Positions 1 to 7,683 are shown, counted from the stretch's first letter. The stretch: DNA of 14,084 nt from Clostridium sp. CAG:964 (GCA_000435335.1 FR891309.1:1-14084); one strand, 5' to 3'. Translations and numbers: made by a program. The notes: a model not told the origin generated them from the sequence alone.

Positions 1-2441
1 TCGTCCTTGTTAAGTGCCTCTGCCTTGGCAATGGCATTGTCAACCTCTGTGTAGTCGGCAGGCAAATAGGTCATTGTGATTCTTTCTGTTTGGACTATCG
101 GTTCGCCTGTAATTGTTATATCTCTGCTATATGTTTCGCAGTTATCGGCTGTTACTTCAAGCGGATAGGTGCCGACCGGCAAATAGTCTGGGTTATTTAC
201 CACCTGACCATTTACCTTGATAACCACATTTGTCAGTCCGTATGGCTCTATAGTAAAGGAAACCGGATAGGCAGCCTTTGTTATAAAATGAACATTTTTA
301 TAAAGTGCGAAGTGTTGTGTGCCGCTGGAAAGCAGGTCAATTTCTTCTTCATCAGAATCTACAGCTTTTGCATAAGCCAGCTTATAACCATCGGCAATTA
401 TAGGCACATCTAAAATTGCCGGAATATTGACACTGCTTGTATTCTTTGCGTCAACCTCTGCTTCTTCTACGGTAAAAGTGCCGTCAAATCCCATCGGGTA
501 TTTACCCTCAGTCGTTACTTTGGCACCGCCTTTAATCAAAATATCGCCTCTTGCCCATATTGCACTGTCTGCGGTAGAGATGCATTTCACCTCTCCTCCG
601 TTAATCGTCAGCTTACCTTCGGCATACAGACCGGGAGAAAAGCTTGTTGCTTTGACTTTGGATGCAATAAGCTCTATATTGCCACCGTTTCCTTCACTGT
701 TTTTATTGATAAATGCTCCGTTGCACCCATCGTAGGTTGCCATAAGTGTGACATTGGCACCGTTTGTAATCTTCAACCCATTGGCGTCAATTCCGGCATA
801 CTTACCTGTAGAATTTACGGTTGCATTGTCAATCTCAACCATGCCTTCGGCCGATATACCCAATCCGCCTTTAGAGTTTATTTCAACCGTTGCTTCTTCG
901 GAAATCTTGAGGTCAGTATCTACACAAATTCCGTCATAGGTATCTCCTTCAACATCGATTGCCAATGTTCCGTCACCACTGATTTCTACAGCGTTAGCGG
1001 AGCGTATTCCGGCTCCTCCGCCGATATCGGTTCGGATAATAGTATTTTCTCCGACCAGCCTTATCTTCAGCGTGTCGGGGATAGATGTTTTGATAGCGTA
1101 ATTTGCCATTGTATCGTTATCGATGGTCGCATTGTTAAGTGTGAGAGTCTTTGTATCCGGATTATAGACTGCTGTTCCTTCTCCGCAAGCAATGGAGAGC
1201 TTTTCGCTTGTGAACTGCTCACCGTCTACATACAAATCCAATTTCACTGCAGGCAGCAAAGTTCCTCCAAACCGGCTTACAGTTCCGCTGCCGTTTGATA
1301 CATTAACCTTCATCGTCACCGGCTCACTGCAAAAGTCGGTATAGTAATCACCGTTGGCCTCCTCTGAAAAAATTTTCAGTGTGTAGTCACCGTTTGCCAC
1401 TCCTTCAAGGGGAACAAGCAGCTTCCCTTTTGGAGTCTTCGAACTGTCGGCCAGCTTTCCATAATATTTCACCGCTCCGCTATTGTCCGTTAAAACGCAT
1501 GAAATGTATTGATTATTACCGGTTGTTGCACCGTCATAGCTAAATGCAAGCGTTTTGCCTGTTTGTGTGCTCTGTGAAGTGGTTGCCTCCAGCTTTAGTT
1601 TCTGCTTTCCGTTCTTCATCGTGAACTTTACTGTTCCCGACGGTGCTTCTGCAGCAACAAGGTTTCCTCCCGCAGCCGCAGTAGATTTACCGCCCTCAGC
1701 AGCAGATGTAAACAAAACAGACGACAGGTTTAGACTTAAAGCAGGTCTAACCTCTTCGTCATGGTGTATAACATTATTGGTAAAATGTCCAACTGACATA
1801 TTTACCCTTGACTCGTAGCCGCATTTTGGATTAGGAGAACGCAGCCACCATATAGCCCCATAGGGGCCATAAGTACGGATGGAATTATCACCTAAGGTAT
1901 TCCATTCCGCTTCCGACAGTGGCCAAAGCTTTTGTCCGCTTACTCCCGGCCCGGCAATTCCGTCTGTGCTGGGCTTGTCATAGGTTCCGCCACCGACAAA
2001 ATTTCTTTCACGGATAAGCTCGCGTTCTTTGGCCGGAATTCTCTCTGAAATTGAGGTTATTTGGCGATGCAGGTTGCTCCCTGCATACTCATTCGGAGTC
2101 TTCCATTGGCTTCCGTCCGGGTTATCGGCATAGTAGTATGCAACAGAACCATACTGAGAATACTTCTTACTATAGCCCTCTCCCTTATTCTTTTGCCCGC
2201 TTCTAAATGTTGTTTTAGGAAAATCCGGTTTTGCAGACAGCAGTGTAATATGACCGGCCTGCGGATAAACACCGCTTGCTCCGTCGCCAATTACCCACCA
2301 TTCATAGCCCGCAAAAGCAACCTTACTCTGATTTACTGTCAAGGTCGGCCGACCGCTTTTTATTCCAGCCGCCAAGGCTGAGATTGGCAAAAGCTGTGCA
2401 AGCATAACAAAACCGAGCAAAATTGAAAATATCTTCTTCAT
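1..2441 (-). CDS. Secreted multidomain protein: DUF6273-like domain, carbohydrate-binding beta-helix, FIVAR-like repeat (3' end outside window)
   Basis: The reading frame is open from an ATG at 2441 to the left edge (about 813 codons, no stop), so the protein is C-terminally incomplete here. AGGAGG lies 7 nt before the ATG. Residues 1-25 are a classical signal peptide (MKK, hydrophobic core, ALAA cleavage site). Residues ~40-240 hold a DUF6273-like domain: GYEWWVIGD near the start, WWLRSPN around 198-204 and VRPAL around 231-235. Residues ~410-690 are short Gly/Asn-rich repeats such as GGAGIRSANAVEISG and TNGANVTL, as in right-handed beta-helix carbohydrate-binding domains. A beta-sandwich-like part follows (~720-770). 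The last visible residues (DYTEVDNAIAKAEALNKD) match the start of a FIVAR-type helical repeat. Domain assignments are by motif. The protein is inferred to act outside the cell, possibly in binding glycans or mucosal surfaces; no catalytic motif was seen. Short forward frames across this region are shadows. Confidence 0.8.
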   Translation of the reverse strand, partial: MKKIFSILLGFVMLAQLLPISALAAGIKSGRPTLTVNQSKVAFAGYEWWVIGDGASGVYPQAGHITLLSAKPDFPKTTFRSGQKNKGEGYSKKYSQYGSVAYYYADNPDGSQWKTPNEYAGSNLHRQITSISERIPAKERELIRERNFVGGGTYDKPSTDGIAGPGVSGQKLWPLSEAEWNTLGDNSIRTYGPYGAIWWLRSPNPKCGYESRVNMSVGHFTNNVIHHDEEVRPALSLNLSSVLFTSAAEGGKSTAAAGGNLVAAEAPSGTVKFTMKNGKQKLKLEATTSQSTQTGKTLAFSYDGATTGNNQYISCVLTDNSGAVKYYGKLADSSKTPKGKLLVPLEGVANGDYTLKIFSEEANGDYYTDFCSEPVTMKVNVSNGSGTVSRFGGTLLPAVKLDLYVDGEQFTSEKLSIACGEGTAVYNPDTKTLTLNNATIDNDTMANYAIKTSIPDTLKIRLVGENTIIRTDIGGGAGIRSANAVEISGDGTLAIDVEGDTYDGICVDTDLKISEEATVEINSKGGLGISAEGMVEIDNATVNSTGKYAGIDANGLKITNGANVTLMATYDGCNGAFINKNSEGNGGNIELIASKVKATSFSPGLYAEGKLTINGGEVKCISTADSAIWARGDILIKGGAKVTTEGKYPMGFDGTFTVEEAEVDAKNTSSVNIPAILDVPIIADGYKLAYAKAVDSDEEEIDLLSSGTQHFALYKNVHFITKAAYPVSFTIEPYGLTNVVIKVNGQVVNNPDYLPVGTYPLEVTADNCETYSRDITITGEPIVQTERITMTYLPADYTEVDNAIAKAEALNKD

Positions 2442-2752
2442 CGTCACTCCTCCTTTCTGTTTTAATTCATCTGATCATTTTTTGACCATTTCCTCCTAGG
2501 ACAGCGTGTACGCCTATGGAAGAGACGGCTTAACCAAAAAACATTTGCTGTTTTTGGTAAAAGCATCAACATAAATCTATCTTTATTATGACGCTTTTGT
2601 GTTGCCCAGAAGATAGAGTAAGGGGATTCTGTTCAGTTTATCACCTCATTTCACCCTATAATATACTTTTTTTAAATGCTTTTCCGCTTATATTATAATA
2701 AACTTAACCATTGGTGTCGGAATTTTGCACATAAAATATTTTTATAGGCACC
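2442..2752 (-). promoter_or_regulatory. ~300-nt structured leader of the secreted protein gene
   Basis: This is the transcript leader between the promoter at 2753-2781 and the ATG at 2441. On the minus strand it contains an imperfect 16-bp hairpin (arms 2582-2597 and 2560-2575, two mismatches and one G-T pair, loop 2576-2581). Next to it is a second stem (2551-2558 with 2533-2540, 8 bp, 10-nt loop), and a short CAGAA/TTCTG stem lies at 2607-2631. None has a T-run, so these are not simple terminators. A GAGGTG motif near 2642 precedes a short frame with a non-canonical CTG start, LNRIPLLYLLGNTKAS then stop; this is weak evidence for a leader peptide. The layout suggests RNA-level control, but I do not recognise a known riboswitch class. 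Confidence 0.4.
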
Positions 2753-2788
2753 ATAATAACATTAATAATATTGATTGTCAATATTATT
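2753..2788 (-). promoter_or_regulatory. SigmaA-type promoter with overlapping palindromic operator
   Basis: On the minus strand TTGACA (2776-2781) is followed after 17 bp by TATTAT (2753-2758), close to consensus; start of transcription is expected near 2746. A perfect inverted repeat (AATAATATTGA, 2764-2774, and its complement 2778-2788, 3-nt loop) covers the -35 box and part of the spacer, which is where a repressor would bind. It faces the secreted protein gene and lies just past the recombinase terminator. Confidence 0.5.
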
Positions 2789-2856
2789 TTGTTGCTTTTT
2801 TATAATTTATACCTTCGTTTACAATCGCAGGGCAAAGCCTTTTTGTGCTATACTGA

Positions 2857-2894
2857 CAAAAAAGCGGCTAAAGCATTTAACTGCTTTAGCCGCT
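2857..2894 (-). terminator. Intrinsic terminator of the recombinase gene
   Basis: A perfect 13-bp stem (2863-2875 with 2882-2894, arm AGCGGCTAAAGCA, 6-nt loop) is followed on the minus strand by six T residues. It lies 50 nt after the recombinase stop codon and separates that gene from the secreted protein gene. Confidence 0.85.
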
Positions 2895-2943
2895 CAAGCT
2901 GAATTTAATTACAATGCAGATATGCTCCGCCAAAACGCCCCGT

Positions 2944-4185
2944 TTAATCCATTTTTAACAATGAGCCGTATAATGTTTTTACCTCCTGATTAATGTAATG
3001 CTTGCGGTCAACCTCTATAGAGGTGTGTCCCATAAGTGCAATCAGATCCGTTTCACTTGCCCCCGAAGCGGAAAAGCGTGTACTAAAGGTTCTTCGGCAG
3101 CTGTGAGGAGTAAAACTGCTTGAAAGCCCCAGCTGCTTTATATTTTTATCAAAATAATAGCGGAACTTGTTGTAGGTAAGGGGGTTTCTGTTGTTTTTAT
3201 CGCAAAAAACCGTTTCACCGCCGTTGGCAAGACATTCTTTTACTATACCCAGTATTTTAGGGTGAACAGGCACTATACGGTCGGTACCCGCCTTTGTTTT
3301 CATACCTGCTATAAAGTAAGGTATATCGTCATCGCTTACATAAAACTGCTGCGGCTTAAGGGTTAGAAACTCTGTTACTCTGAAATTCAGGTAGCACATT
3401 GCTATTATATAATCAACATAGTTGCCGTGCTTGGGCTTGTCGTTAATATGCTCAAACAAATAAGCAAGCTGTTCATCGCTAAAGCAGGACATATTCGACG
3501 GCAGCTCTTTTTTCACACTGCCATAGCTGATATAAGCTGAGTAATCTCTGATAACCCAGTCGTTGGCAAGTGCCTCCTTGTATATCTTGCCCAGCAGTAT
3601 TGCCATCTGTTTTATTGTTCCCTTAGATAAAGGCGGCACTATTTTGGGTACACCTGTATTTTCGGTAGTTTTTCTGCCGTTTCTGCCTATATAAACAGGC
3701 TTTCCCTCCAAAGTAATCTGCTGGTGCTCCTGTGCGTACACATCAATAACCTCTTGTATATTTTCCGTTTTTATGTCGGCTATTTTCATTTTGTGCAGCG
3801 GTGCAAGCCTGTGCCATGCCAAAAGGTAGTTTTTTTGCGATGAAGGGCTTAATTCTTCTATTTTAGGGGCAACAAATTTATAGTAAACATATTGCAGAGT
3901 AATTAAGCCGTAGCCAACATCAATGCTGTTATATTTTTTTTCGTACTCTGCCAAAGCTGCCAGCGCCTGCTGTTTTGTCTTAAAAGTGCCCAGAGATACC
4001 CTCTCGCCCGTAAGCGTGCTGGAGGCTGTATACGGTTTTGCTTTGTTGTCTTTTCTTTTGTATACACTGCCTGTGCCGTTAGCTCTTTTCGGAGTATGCC
4101 CCCTGCTTTCCTGTCCCTTGCCGCAGTAAGGGCAAAACCTGTAGTCACCAATTTCCTTATTGCACCTTTTGTTTATACAACGCAT
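2944..4185 (-). CDS. Tyrosine recombinase/integrase with N-terminal zinc ribbon
   Basis: This 413-residue protein belongs to the tyrosine site-specific recombinases (phage integrase family), which break and rejoin DNA through a 3'-phosphotyrosine link. All catalytic residues are visible: R269 (NFRV), K298 (KTKAG beta-hairpin), H361 and R364 (PHSCRRTF), H387 (LMGHTS) and the nucleophile Y397 (KHYI). Residues 3-21 carry four cysteines (C3, C8, C18, C21) forming a zinc ribbon, then an arm-binding-like segment (GTGSVYKRKDNK, ~37-48) and a SAM-like core-binding region (~95-210). The ATG at 4185 has GAGGGG 6 nt upstream. It lies 106 bp downstream of the parB-like gene in the same orientation and ends at a strong terminator. 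It may integrate or excise an element or resolve plasmid multimers; no attachment site was recognised. The enzyme looks intact. Confidence 0.92.
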   Translation of the reverse strand: MRCINKRCNKEIGDYRFCPYCGKGQESRGHTPKRANGTGSVYKRKDNKAKPYTASSTLTGERVSLGTFKTKQQALAALAEYEKKYNSIDVGYGLITLQYVYYKFVAPKIEELSPSSQKNYLLAWHRLAPLHKMKIADIKTENIQEVIDVYAQEHQQITLEGKPVYIGRNGRKTTENTGVPKIVPPLSKGTIKQMAILLGKIYKEALANDWVIRDYSAYISYGSVKKELPSNMSCFSDEQLAYLFEHINDKPKHGNYVDYIIAMCYLNFRVTEFLTLKPQQFYVSDDDIPYFIAGMKTKAGTDRIVPVHPKILGIVKECLANGGETVFCDKNNRNPLTYNKFRYYFDKNIKQLGLSSSFTPHSCRRTFSTRFSASGASETDLIALMGHTSIEVDRKHYINQEVKTLYGSLLKMD

Positions 4186-4244
4186 ACAGCACCCCTCTTC
4201 CCTGCACTACTTTTATTTATATCATTTGCATATGCATTTTTACA

Positions 4245-4283
4245 CACATACATTATACACATACATTATGCACATACACAATA
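4245..4283. repeat. Three 13-bp direct repeats between parB-like and recombinase genes
   Basis: The unit CACATACATTATR occurs at 4245-4257 and 4258-4270, with a third, diverged copy at 4271-4283 (CACATACACAATA). The repeats include TTATACACA (4253-4261) and TTATGCACA (4266-4274), both close to a DnaA box. The same CATACA/ACACAT words are common upstream of parA, so these could be binding sites for the ribbon-helix-helix partition protein. Function is inferred. Confidence 0.5.
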
Positions 4284-4291
4284 AGTATATG

Positions 4292-4774
4292 CTATTCTTC
4301 ATTACCTCTTACATTGTGCCTTGCTACATCCTCCAAAATCTGGTGGACAAAATCATTAAAGGAAAGCCCTCTCTCCTGTGCCAGCTGTTTAATTTGGCTG
4401 TGCAGCTTTGGCTGCATTAAAAGCTGTACCCTTTTACTTTTGGTTGCAACCTCTTTTCTTTTAGGGAGCATATACGACTGCGGCAGCTTTTCTTCATCAT
4501 ATGCCACCGGTGGCTCCTGCCTCGTATTTTCAGATGCCTTTACCGGCTGTGCGGGCGGCTGTGTATCGGAATCTATTTTGTCGCTTGTCTCCTTTAGACT
4601 GTTGTCAGCTGCTTCTTCAATAATTACCTTTGCTGCGTCCTCCGTTTTGTCCGTAAAATCAGCTAAAGACGGAGCCCCCTTTTCCGACGCTGTGCTTACT
4701 ATCTCCTCTTCCTCCTCAATTGGGCGGGTTAAAAACTGTAAAGCCGGTGCTTTTGAAAATGATTTCTTTGCCAT
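4292..4774 (-). CDS. ParB-like partition partner with C-terminal ribbon-helix-helix domain
   Basis: This 160-residue protein starts at an ATG that overlaps the parA stop by one base (TAATG), with AGGAGGAG just upstream, so its translation is probably coupled to parA. Residues 114-153 fit a ribbon-helix-helix (CopG/omega-like) fold: strand RVQLLMQ, helix KLHSQIKQLAQERG, helix SFNDFVHQILEDV. Residues ~20-100 are acidic and rich in Pro/Gln/Ser, probably disordered. The basic N-terminus (MAKKSFSKAPALQFLTR) resembles the short peptides by which such proteins stimulate the ParA ATPase. In type Ib systems the small partner binds centromere repeats and often represses its own operon. The role as centromere-binding protein is inferred from fold and gene order; sequence identity to a named protein cannot be judged here. 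Confidence 0.78.
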   Translation of the reverse strand: MAKKSFSKAPALQFLTRPIEEEEEIVSTASEKGAPSLADFTDKTEDAAKVIIEEAADNSLKETSDKIDSDTQPPAQPVKASENTRQEPPVAYDEEKLPQSYMLPKRKEVATKSKRVQLLMQPKLHSQIKQLAQERGLSFNDFVHQILEDVARHNVRGNEE

Positions 4775-5526
4775 TATTTCTCCTCCTTGAGCAATTCGTC
4801 TATAAGCCTTGAATAATCCTCTGTTACCTTTGCCTTTGGTGCGTATGTAAACAGGCTTTGCTGACTAATTTGGCTTTCCTTTATGCATACAGCCTCTCTT
4901 ATTTTGCTTTCAAAAACCTTTGTGTTCATACTCTCCGCCAGCTGCTGTGCCATTTCTGTAACCTCTCGGCTCAAAATTGAACGGGCACTGTATCTTGTAA
5001 GCAAAATTCCTTCAATTTTAAGGCTTGGGTTACAATATTTTCTTATTACATTAATGTTTTCCTCAAGCTGCTTTATTCCCTGCAGACTGTATATATCTGC
5101 CTGAGCCGGTATAATTACGCTGTCGCACGCCGCCAGAGCGTTTACCGTTAAAATTCCGAGAGCCGGCGGTGTATCTATAATTACATAGTCGTAATTATCC
5201 TTTATTGTATCCAACGCTTCTTTTAACTTGTACTCCTTGCCTACTGTATTAAGCACGGTATCAATTGCAGCTAGAGCTTTGTCTGCAATAATTACATCGC
5301 CAATATCCGTTTTATTAACTGCCGCTTCTATGCTTACATTACCTGTAAGAACATCGTAAATACTTTTGTCAGCGTTCACATTAATTGTGAATGTAAAATT
5401 CTCCTGCTGGTCTAGGTCTATAGACAAGGTTTTATAGCCTCTTAAATGAAGTCCTGTTGCTACAGTATAAGCCGTGGTGGTTTTTCCTACTCCGCCCTTT
5501 TGATTTATCACTGCTATTACTTTCAT
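4774..5526 (-). CDS. parA: ParA-family partition ATPase (type Ib-like)
   Basis: This 250-residue protein is a Walker-type ATPase that moves or positions plasmid DNA by ATP-dependent binding to the nucleoid. The deviant Walker A motif is at residues 10-17 (KGGVGKTT, signature K10 and K15), the A' motif is SIDLDQQ (35-41) and Walker B is VIIDTPP (115-121, D118). It has no N-terminal helix-turn-helix extension, which together with the ribbon-helix-helix partner fits type Ib systems. GGGAGGA lies 7 nt before the ATG. It is the first gene of a two-gene operon with the parB-like gene. The 1.1 kb upstream is repeat-rich and a plausible centromere and operator. It could also be called a chromosome-partitioning Soj homologue, but the neighbouring rep gene supports a plasmid role. 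Confidence 0.93.
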   Translation of the reverse strand: MKVIAVINQKGGVGKTTTAYTVATGLHLRGYKTLSIDLDQQENFTFTINVNADKSIYDVLTGNVSIEAAVNKTDIGDVIIADKALAAIDTVLNTVGKEYKLKEALDTIKDNYDYVIIDTPPALGILTVNALAACDSVIIPAQADIYSLQGIKQLEENINVIRKYCNPSLKIEGILLTRYSARSILSREVTEMAQQLAESMNTKVFESKIREAVCIKESQISQQSLFTYAPKAKVTEDYSRLIDELLKEEK

Positions 5527-6086
5527 TAGTTTTCCTCCCTAAATTTCAATAATATATACACATACATCTACACATAAATATAATCATAAGTATAATTATA
5601 ATCATATCTATACATATATTTGTGCATATACATATGCATATACTTAGTATGTATACTTGTACTCAGCTATATTTATATATGCATAAATGTGTGTATACAC
5701 ACAGCATATTATTTTGAATATACATATTCCATATACACATACAGCATATACATACTTGCTTATAATGTGTATATATTTGTGTGCAAAGCCCGCACACCTA
5801 CTATCAGTTATTATATTATAAAGATTTCTATTTTTCAATACCATATACACAATATTTATCATTCCACATACAGCATATATTCATACAGATGTTTATGTGC
5901 ATTTATATACATATAGATATACACATTCATATACACATATTTACAAGAATATTAATCTCCTTAGCCGCACAGCCGCAGTGCGGCTTGACTGAAGGGCTTT
6001 ATATATAAACCGCTGCAAGATGCAGCTATAGCAAAACATACATAAGCAAATAAGAGCGTGGCAGACTGCAAAAACTTAAAATGCTT

Positions 6087-6117
6087 TTGACAAGCCGAAT
6101 GACTTAATTCTTATAAT
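6087..6117 (+). promoter_or_regulatory. Possible forward promoter inside the centromere region
   Basis: TTGACA (6087-6092) and TATAAT (6112-6117) are both exact consensus boxes on the plus strand, but the spacer is 19 bp, longer than ideal. A transcript would run against the rep/par direction towards the hairpin at 6540-6567. No protein frame follows. In such AT-rich DNA a chance match is possible. Confidence 0.3.
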
Positions 6118-6440
6118 ATGCAGTTGTATAAGGCAGTGCAATGGCTTCATTATTAAATTCTTATACCGCTATAAATATACTTATACAAATAAGTATATTT
6201 ATATTGATTAGTATGTGTATGCTAATGCAGTGATGCATACAGTTGCATATCATTATAAGCATACACATTAGCACAATTATAAGCATAACAATGTGTATAC
6301 ATCTATATATACAGTTGAGTATACACAATAAATGTATATGCTGATTTATATATTGTGAGTATGTGTATACATATATTTATAAGTATAATGGTGTGCATAC
6401 ATCTGCGGTTATATATATTCTTTATTACTTATCGGGGGAG

Positions 6441-6506
6441 TTTGTATTTGTATTTGTATTTGTATTTGTATTTATACTTATATTTATACTTATATTTATG
6501 TTTATA
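6441..6506. repeat. Array of eleven hexamers (YTTRTR), ending in a DnaA-box-like site
   Basis: Five exact TTTGTA units (6441-6470) are followed by TTTATA, CTTATA, TTTATA, CTTATA, TTTATG and TTTATA without interruption. The last unit runs into TTATACACA (6502-6510), a good match to a DnaA box. The array sits just downstream of the rep terminator. It could be a slippage-prone simple repeat or an easily melted element. Confidence 0.75.
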
Positions 6507-6539
6507 CACATACATATACATCTTAATATATGTGCAAAT

Positions 6540-6567
6540 AAAAAAGCCCGACAAAAGTCGGGCTTTT
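6540..6567 (-). terminator. Intrinsic terminator of rep
   Basis: A perfect 7-bp GC-rich stem (6546-6552 GCCCGAC with 6557-6563, AAAA/TTTT loop) is followed by TTTTTTATTTG on the minus strand, about 50 nt after the rep stop. On the plus strand it has TTTT, so it may also stop transcripts coming from the centromere side. Confidence 0.85.
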
Positions 6568-6616
6568 CAGTCTAAGTCTATTATAAATATGTATAAAAAG
6601 TATAGATTGTTTCCAT

Positions 6617-7660
6617 TTATGCAGATGCTTCAAGTATCTTTTTCAGGTATCCGAATCTGCTGGTAATTTTTCTTTTAGAAGCCTGCATATTAAGCACAGC
6701 GTACTTTTCAGCAAGAAAATTATATCGGGAAAACTCAATGCCGTTAGGGTTATCCGGAAGCTTCAATCTTGTAAGTATATTAAAAATAACCTGCATTTCC
6801 TCGTCGGAAAACTCATTTTCGCAGGCATCAGCAAGAAATTCTAAGCATTCGTTGCTATACTTAGGCACTTCATCAAGGTACTCCTCAGAGGAGCCGGGCC
6901 CTATAAGCTTAGTTTCTATTACCTCGTGAGGCAAATGAACCTCATCACGAACCAAATTAAACCTAATATGAGAAACCCTTCGGCCGGTTCGTTCGGTTGT
7001 ATAAGAAAAGGTTAAATCTGTTTTATCGTTTACCTCTTTTAACGCCTTTTTTAAAACATCGGTGTTAAATCGCTTAAAATCCTTATAAAAGTCAGTCACA
7101 CAATGAAGTACATTCTCCCTTAATTCCTCCAGGGAAATGCTCCAGCTGGAACGGTAACGATTATCAAGCAAATAAAGATATAGCTGAATACTGTATTTAC
7201 TGGTAAGAGGCAAAACATTCTTTAGCTGATAGCGTATATAGCCGATGCCGTCAAGGTTAAAAAAGAGCTTTTTTGCCTTATTTGTACAGGACAAATCTAT
7301 CCACCATTGACCGCTTGGATCCTGAAAGCACTCAGCCTCCTCAAAAAGGGTATACATTTTCCATCCGCCTTGAGAATCGGGATCCGGCACAGTTACGGTT
7401 TGTCCCATTAAAGATTTAACATATTTTTCAAGTCGGGAAGGATGCATACGCTCGATATTCATAAGAGCCTCATACTCTTCTTTACTAAACCTCACTTTAG
7501 TTCCGTTGGGATCTCTTGCATTTATTCTGCTTAAATATGTATCTAAAACCTTTAATTCTCCTAACGAAAAGGGAACGGTTTTCATTAGCATTAAAGGACG
7601 GCTTTTCTCAACAATATATGAGCCATCCAATCCATTTACAATAACATCTTTTGCTTTCAA
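6617..7660 (-). CDS. Replication initiator protein, Rep_3 (RepB) family
   Basis: This is the initiator of a theta-type iteron plasmid; such proteins bind iterons as monomers to open the origin and bind an inverted repeat as dimers to repress their own gene. From the TTG at 7660 it has 347 residues, typical of the family. The first winged-helix domain spans about 15-150 (KTVPFSLGELKVLDTYLSRI near its start). The second spans ~155-240, with SKYSIQLYLYLLDNRYR at 154-170 and KKALKEVNDKTDLTFSY followed by GRRVSHIRFNL. The frame is open to a TTG at 7675, but no ribosome site precedes that, and the promoter at 7684-7712 would start transcription near 7677. The TTG at 7660 follows GGGGGTGGAG and is preferred. 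Residues ~250-347 have no motif I recognise. The seven tandem iterons upstream confirm the role. Confidence 0.9.
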   Translation of the reverse strand: MKAKDVIVNGLDGSYIVEKSRPLMLMKTVPFSLGELKVLDTYLSRINARDPNGTKVRFSKEEYEALMNIERMHPSRLEKYVKSLMGQTVTVPDPDSQGGWKMYTLFEEAECFQDPSGQWWIDLSCTNKAKKLFFNLDGIGYIRYQLKNVLPLTSKYSIQLYLYLLDNRYRSSWSISLEELRENVLHCVTDFYKDFKRFNTDVLKKALKEVNDKTDLTFSYTTERTGRRVSHIRFNLVRDEVHLPHEVIETKLIGPGSSEEYLDEVPKYSNECLEFLADACENEFSDEEMQVIFNILTRLKLPDNPNGIEFSRYNFLAEKYAVLNMQASKRKITSRFGYLKKILEASA

Positions 7661-7683
7661 AGGCTCCACCCCCAATATCTTGT

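Larger units (their letters stand above)
5527..6539. other. Gene-free, AT-rich palindrome region, probable centromere (parS-like)
   Basis: No convincing gene lies here; the short open frames are low-complexity Tyr/Ile/His strings read from TATACA-type repeats. Seen directly: a perfect 16-bp palindrome TGTGTGTATACACACA at 5688-5703, and three GC-richer hairpins standing out from the AT background. These are 5779-5797 (GTGTGC/GCACAC), 5963-5985 (AGCCGCA/TGCGGCT, with alternative inner stem 5971-5985) and 6012-6026 (GCTGCA/TGCAGC). There is also a 14-bp inverted repeat at 6171-6202, an inverted TGCTAATG/CATTAGCA pair (6220-6227, 6266-6273), and a 12-bp direct repeat ATTATAAGCATA at 6252-6263 and 6277-6288. 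Words such as CATATACACAT recur throughout. Position between rep and parA makes a centromere and par operator the best guess. Confidence 0.5.

Noticed and set aside
427..2381. Forward open frames across the left 2.4 kb
   Set aside because: They are antisense to one continuous minus-strand frame with signal peptide and recognisable domains, and have no ribosome sites.
2520..2640. Known riboswitch (c-di-GMP, cobalamin, THF) in the leader
   Set aside because: The conserved cores of these classes were not found; only generic hairpins are visible.
4314..4790. 158-residue forward frame
   Set aside because: Antisense shadow of the parB-like gene; Ser/Cys-rich, as expected from reading the opposite strand.
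5620..6008. Tyr/Ile/His-rich frames on both strands
   Set aside because: Low-complexity readings of TATACA-type repeats, without ribosome sites.
6355..6666. Forward frames with YLYLYL and FVFVFV runs
   Set aside because: Produced by the hexamer array; they also overlap the rep terminator.
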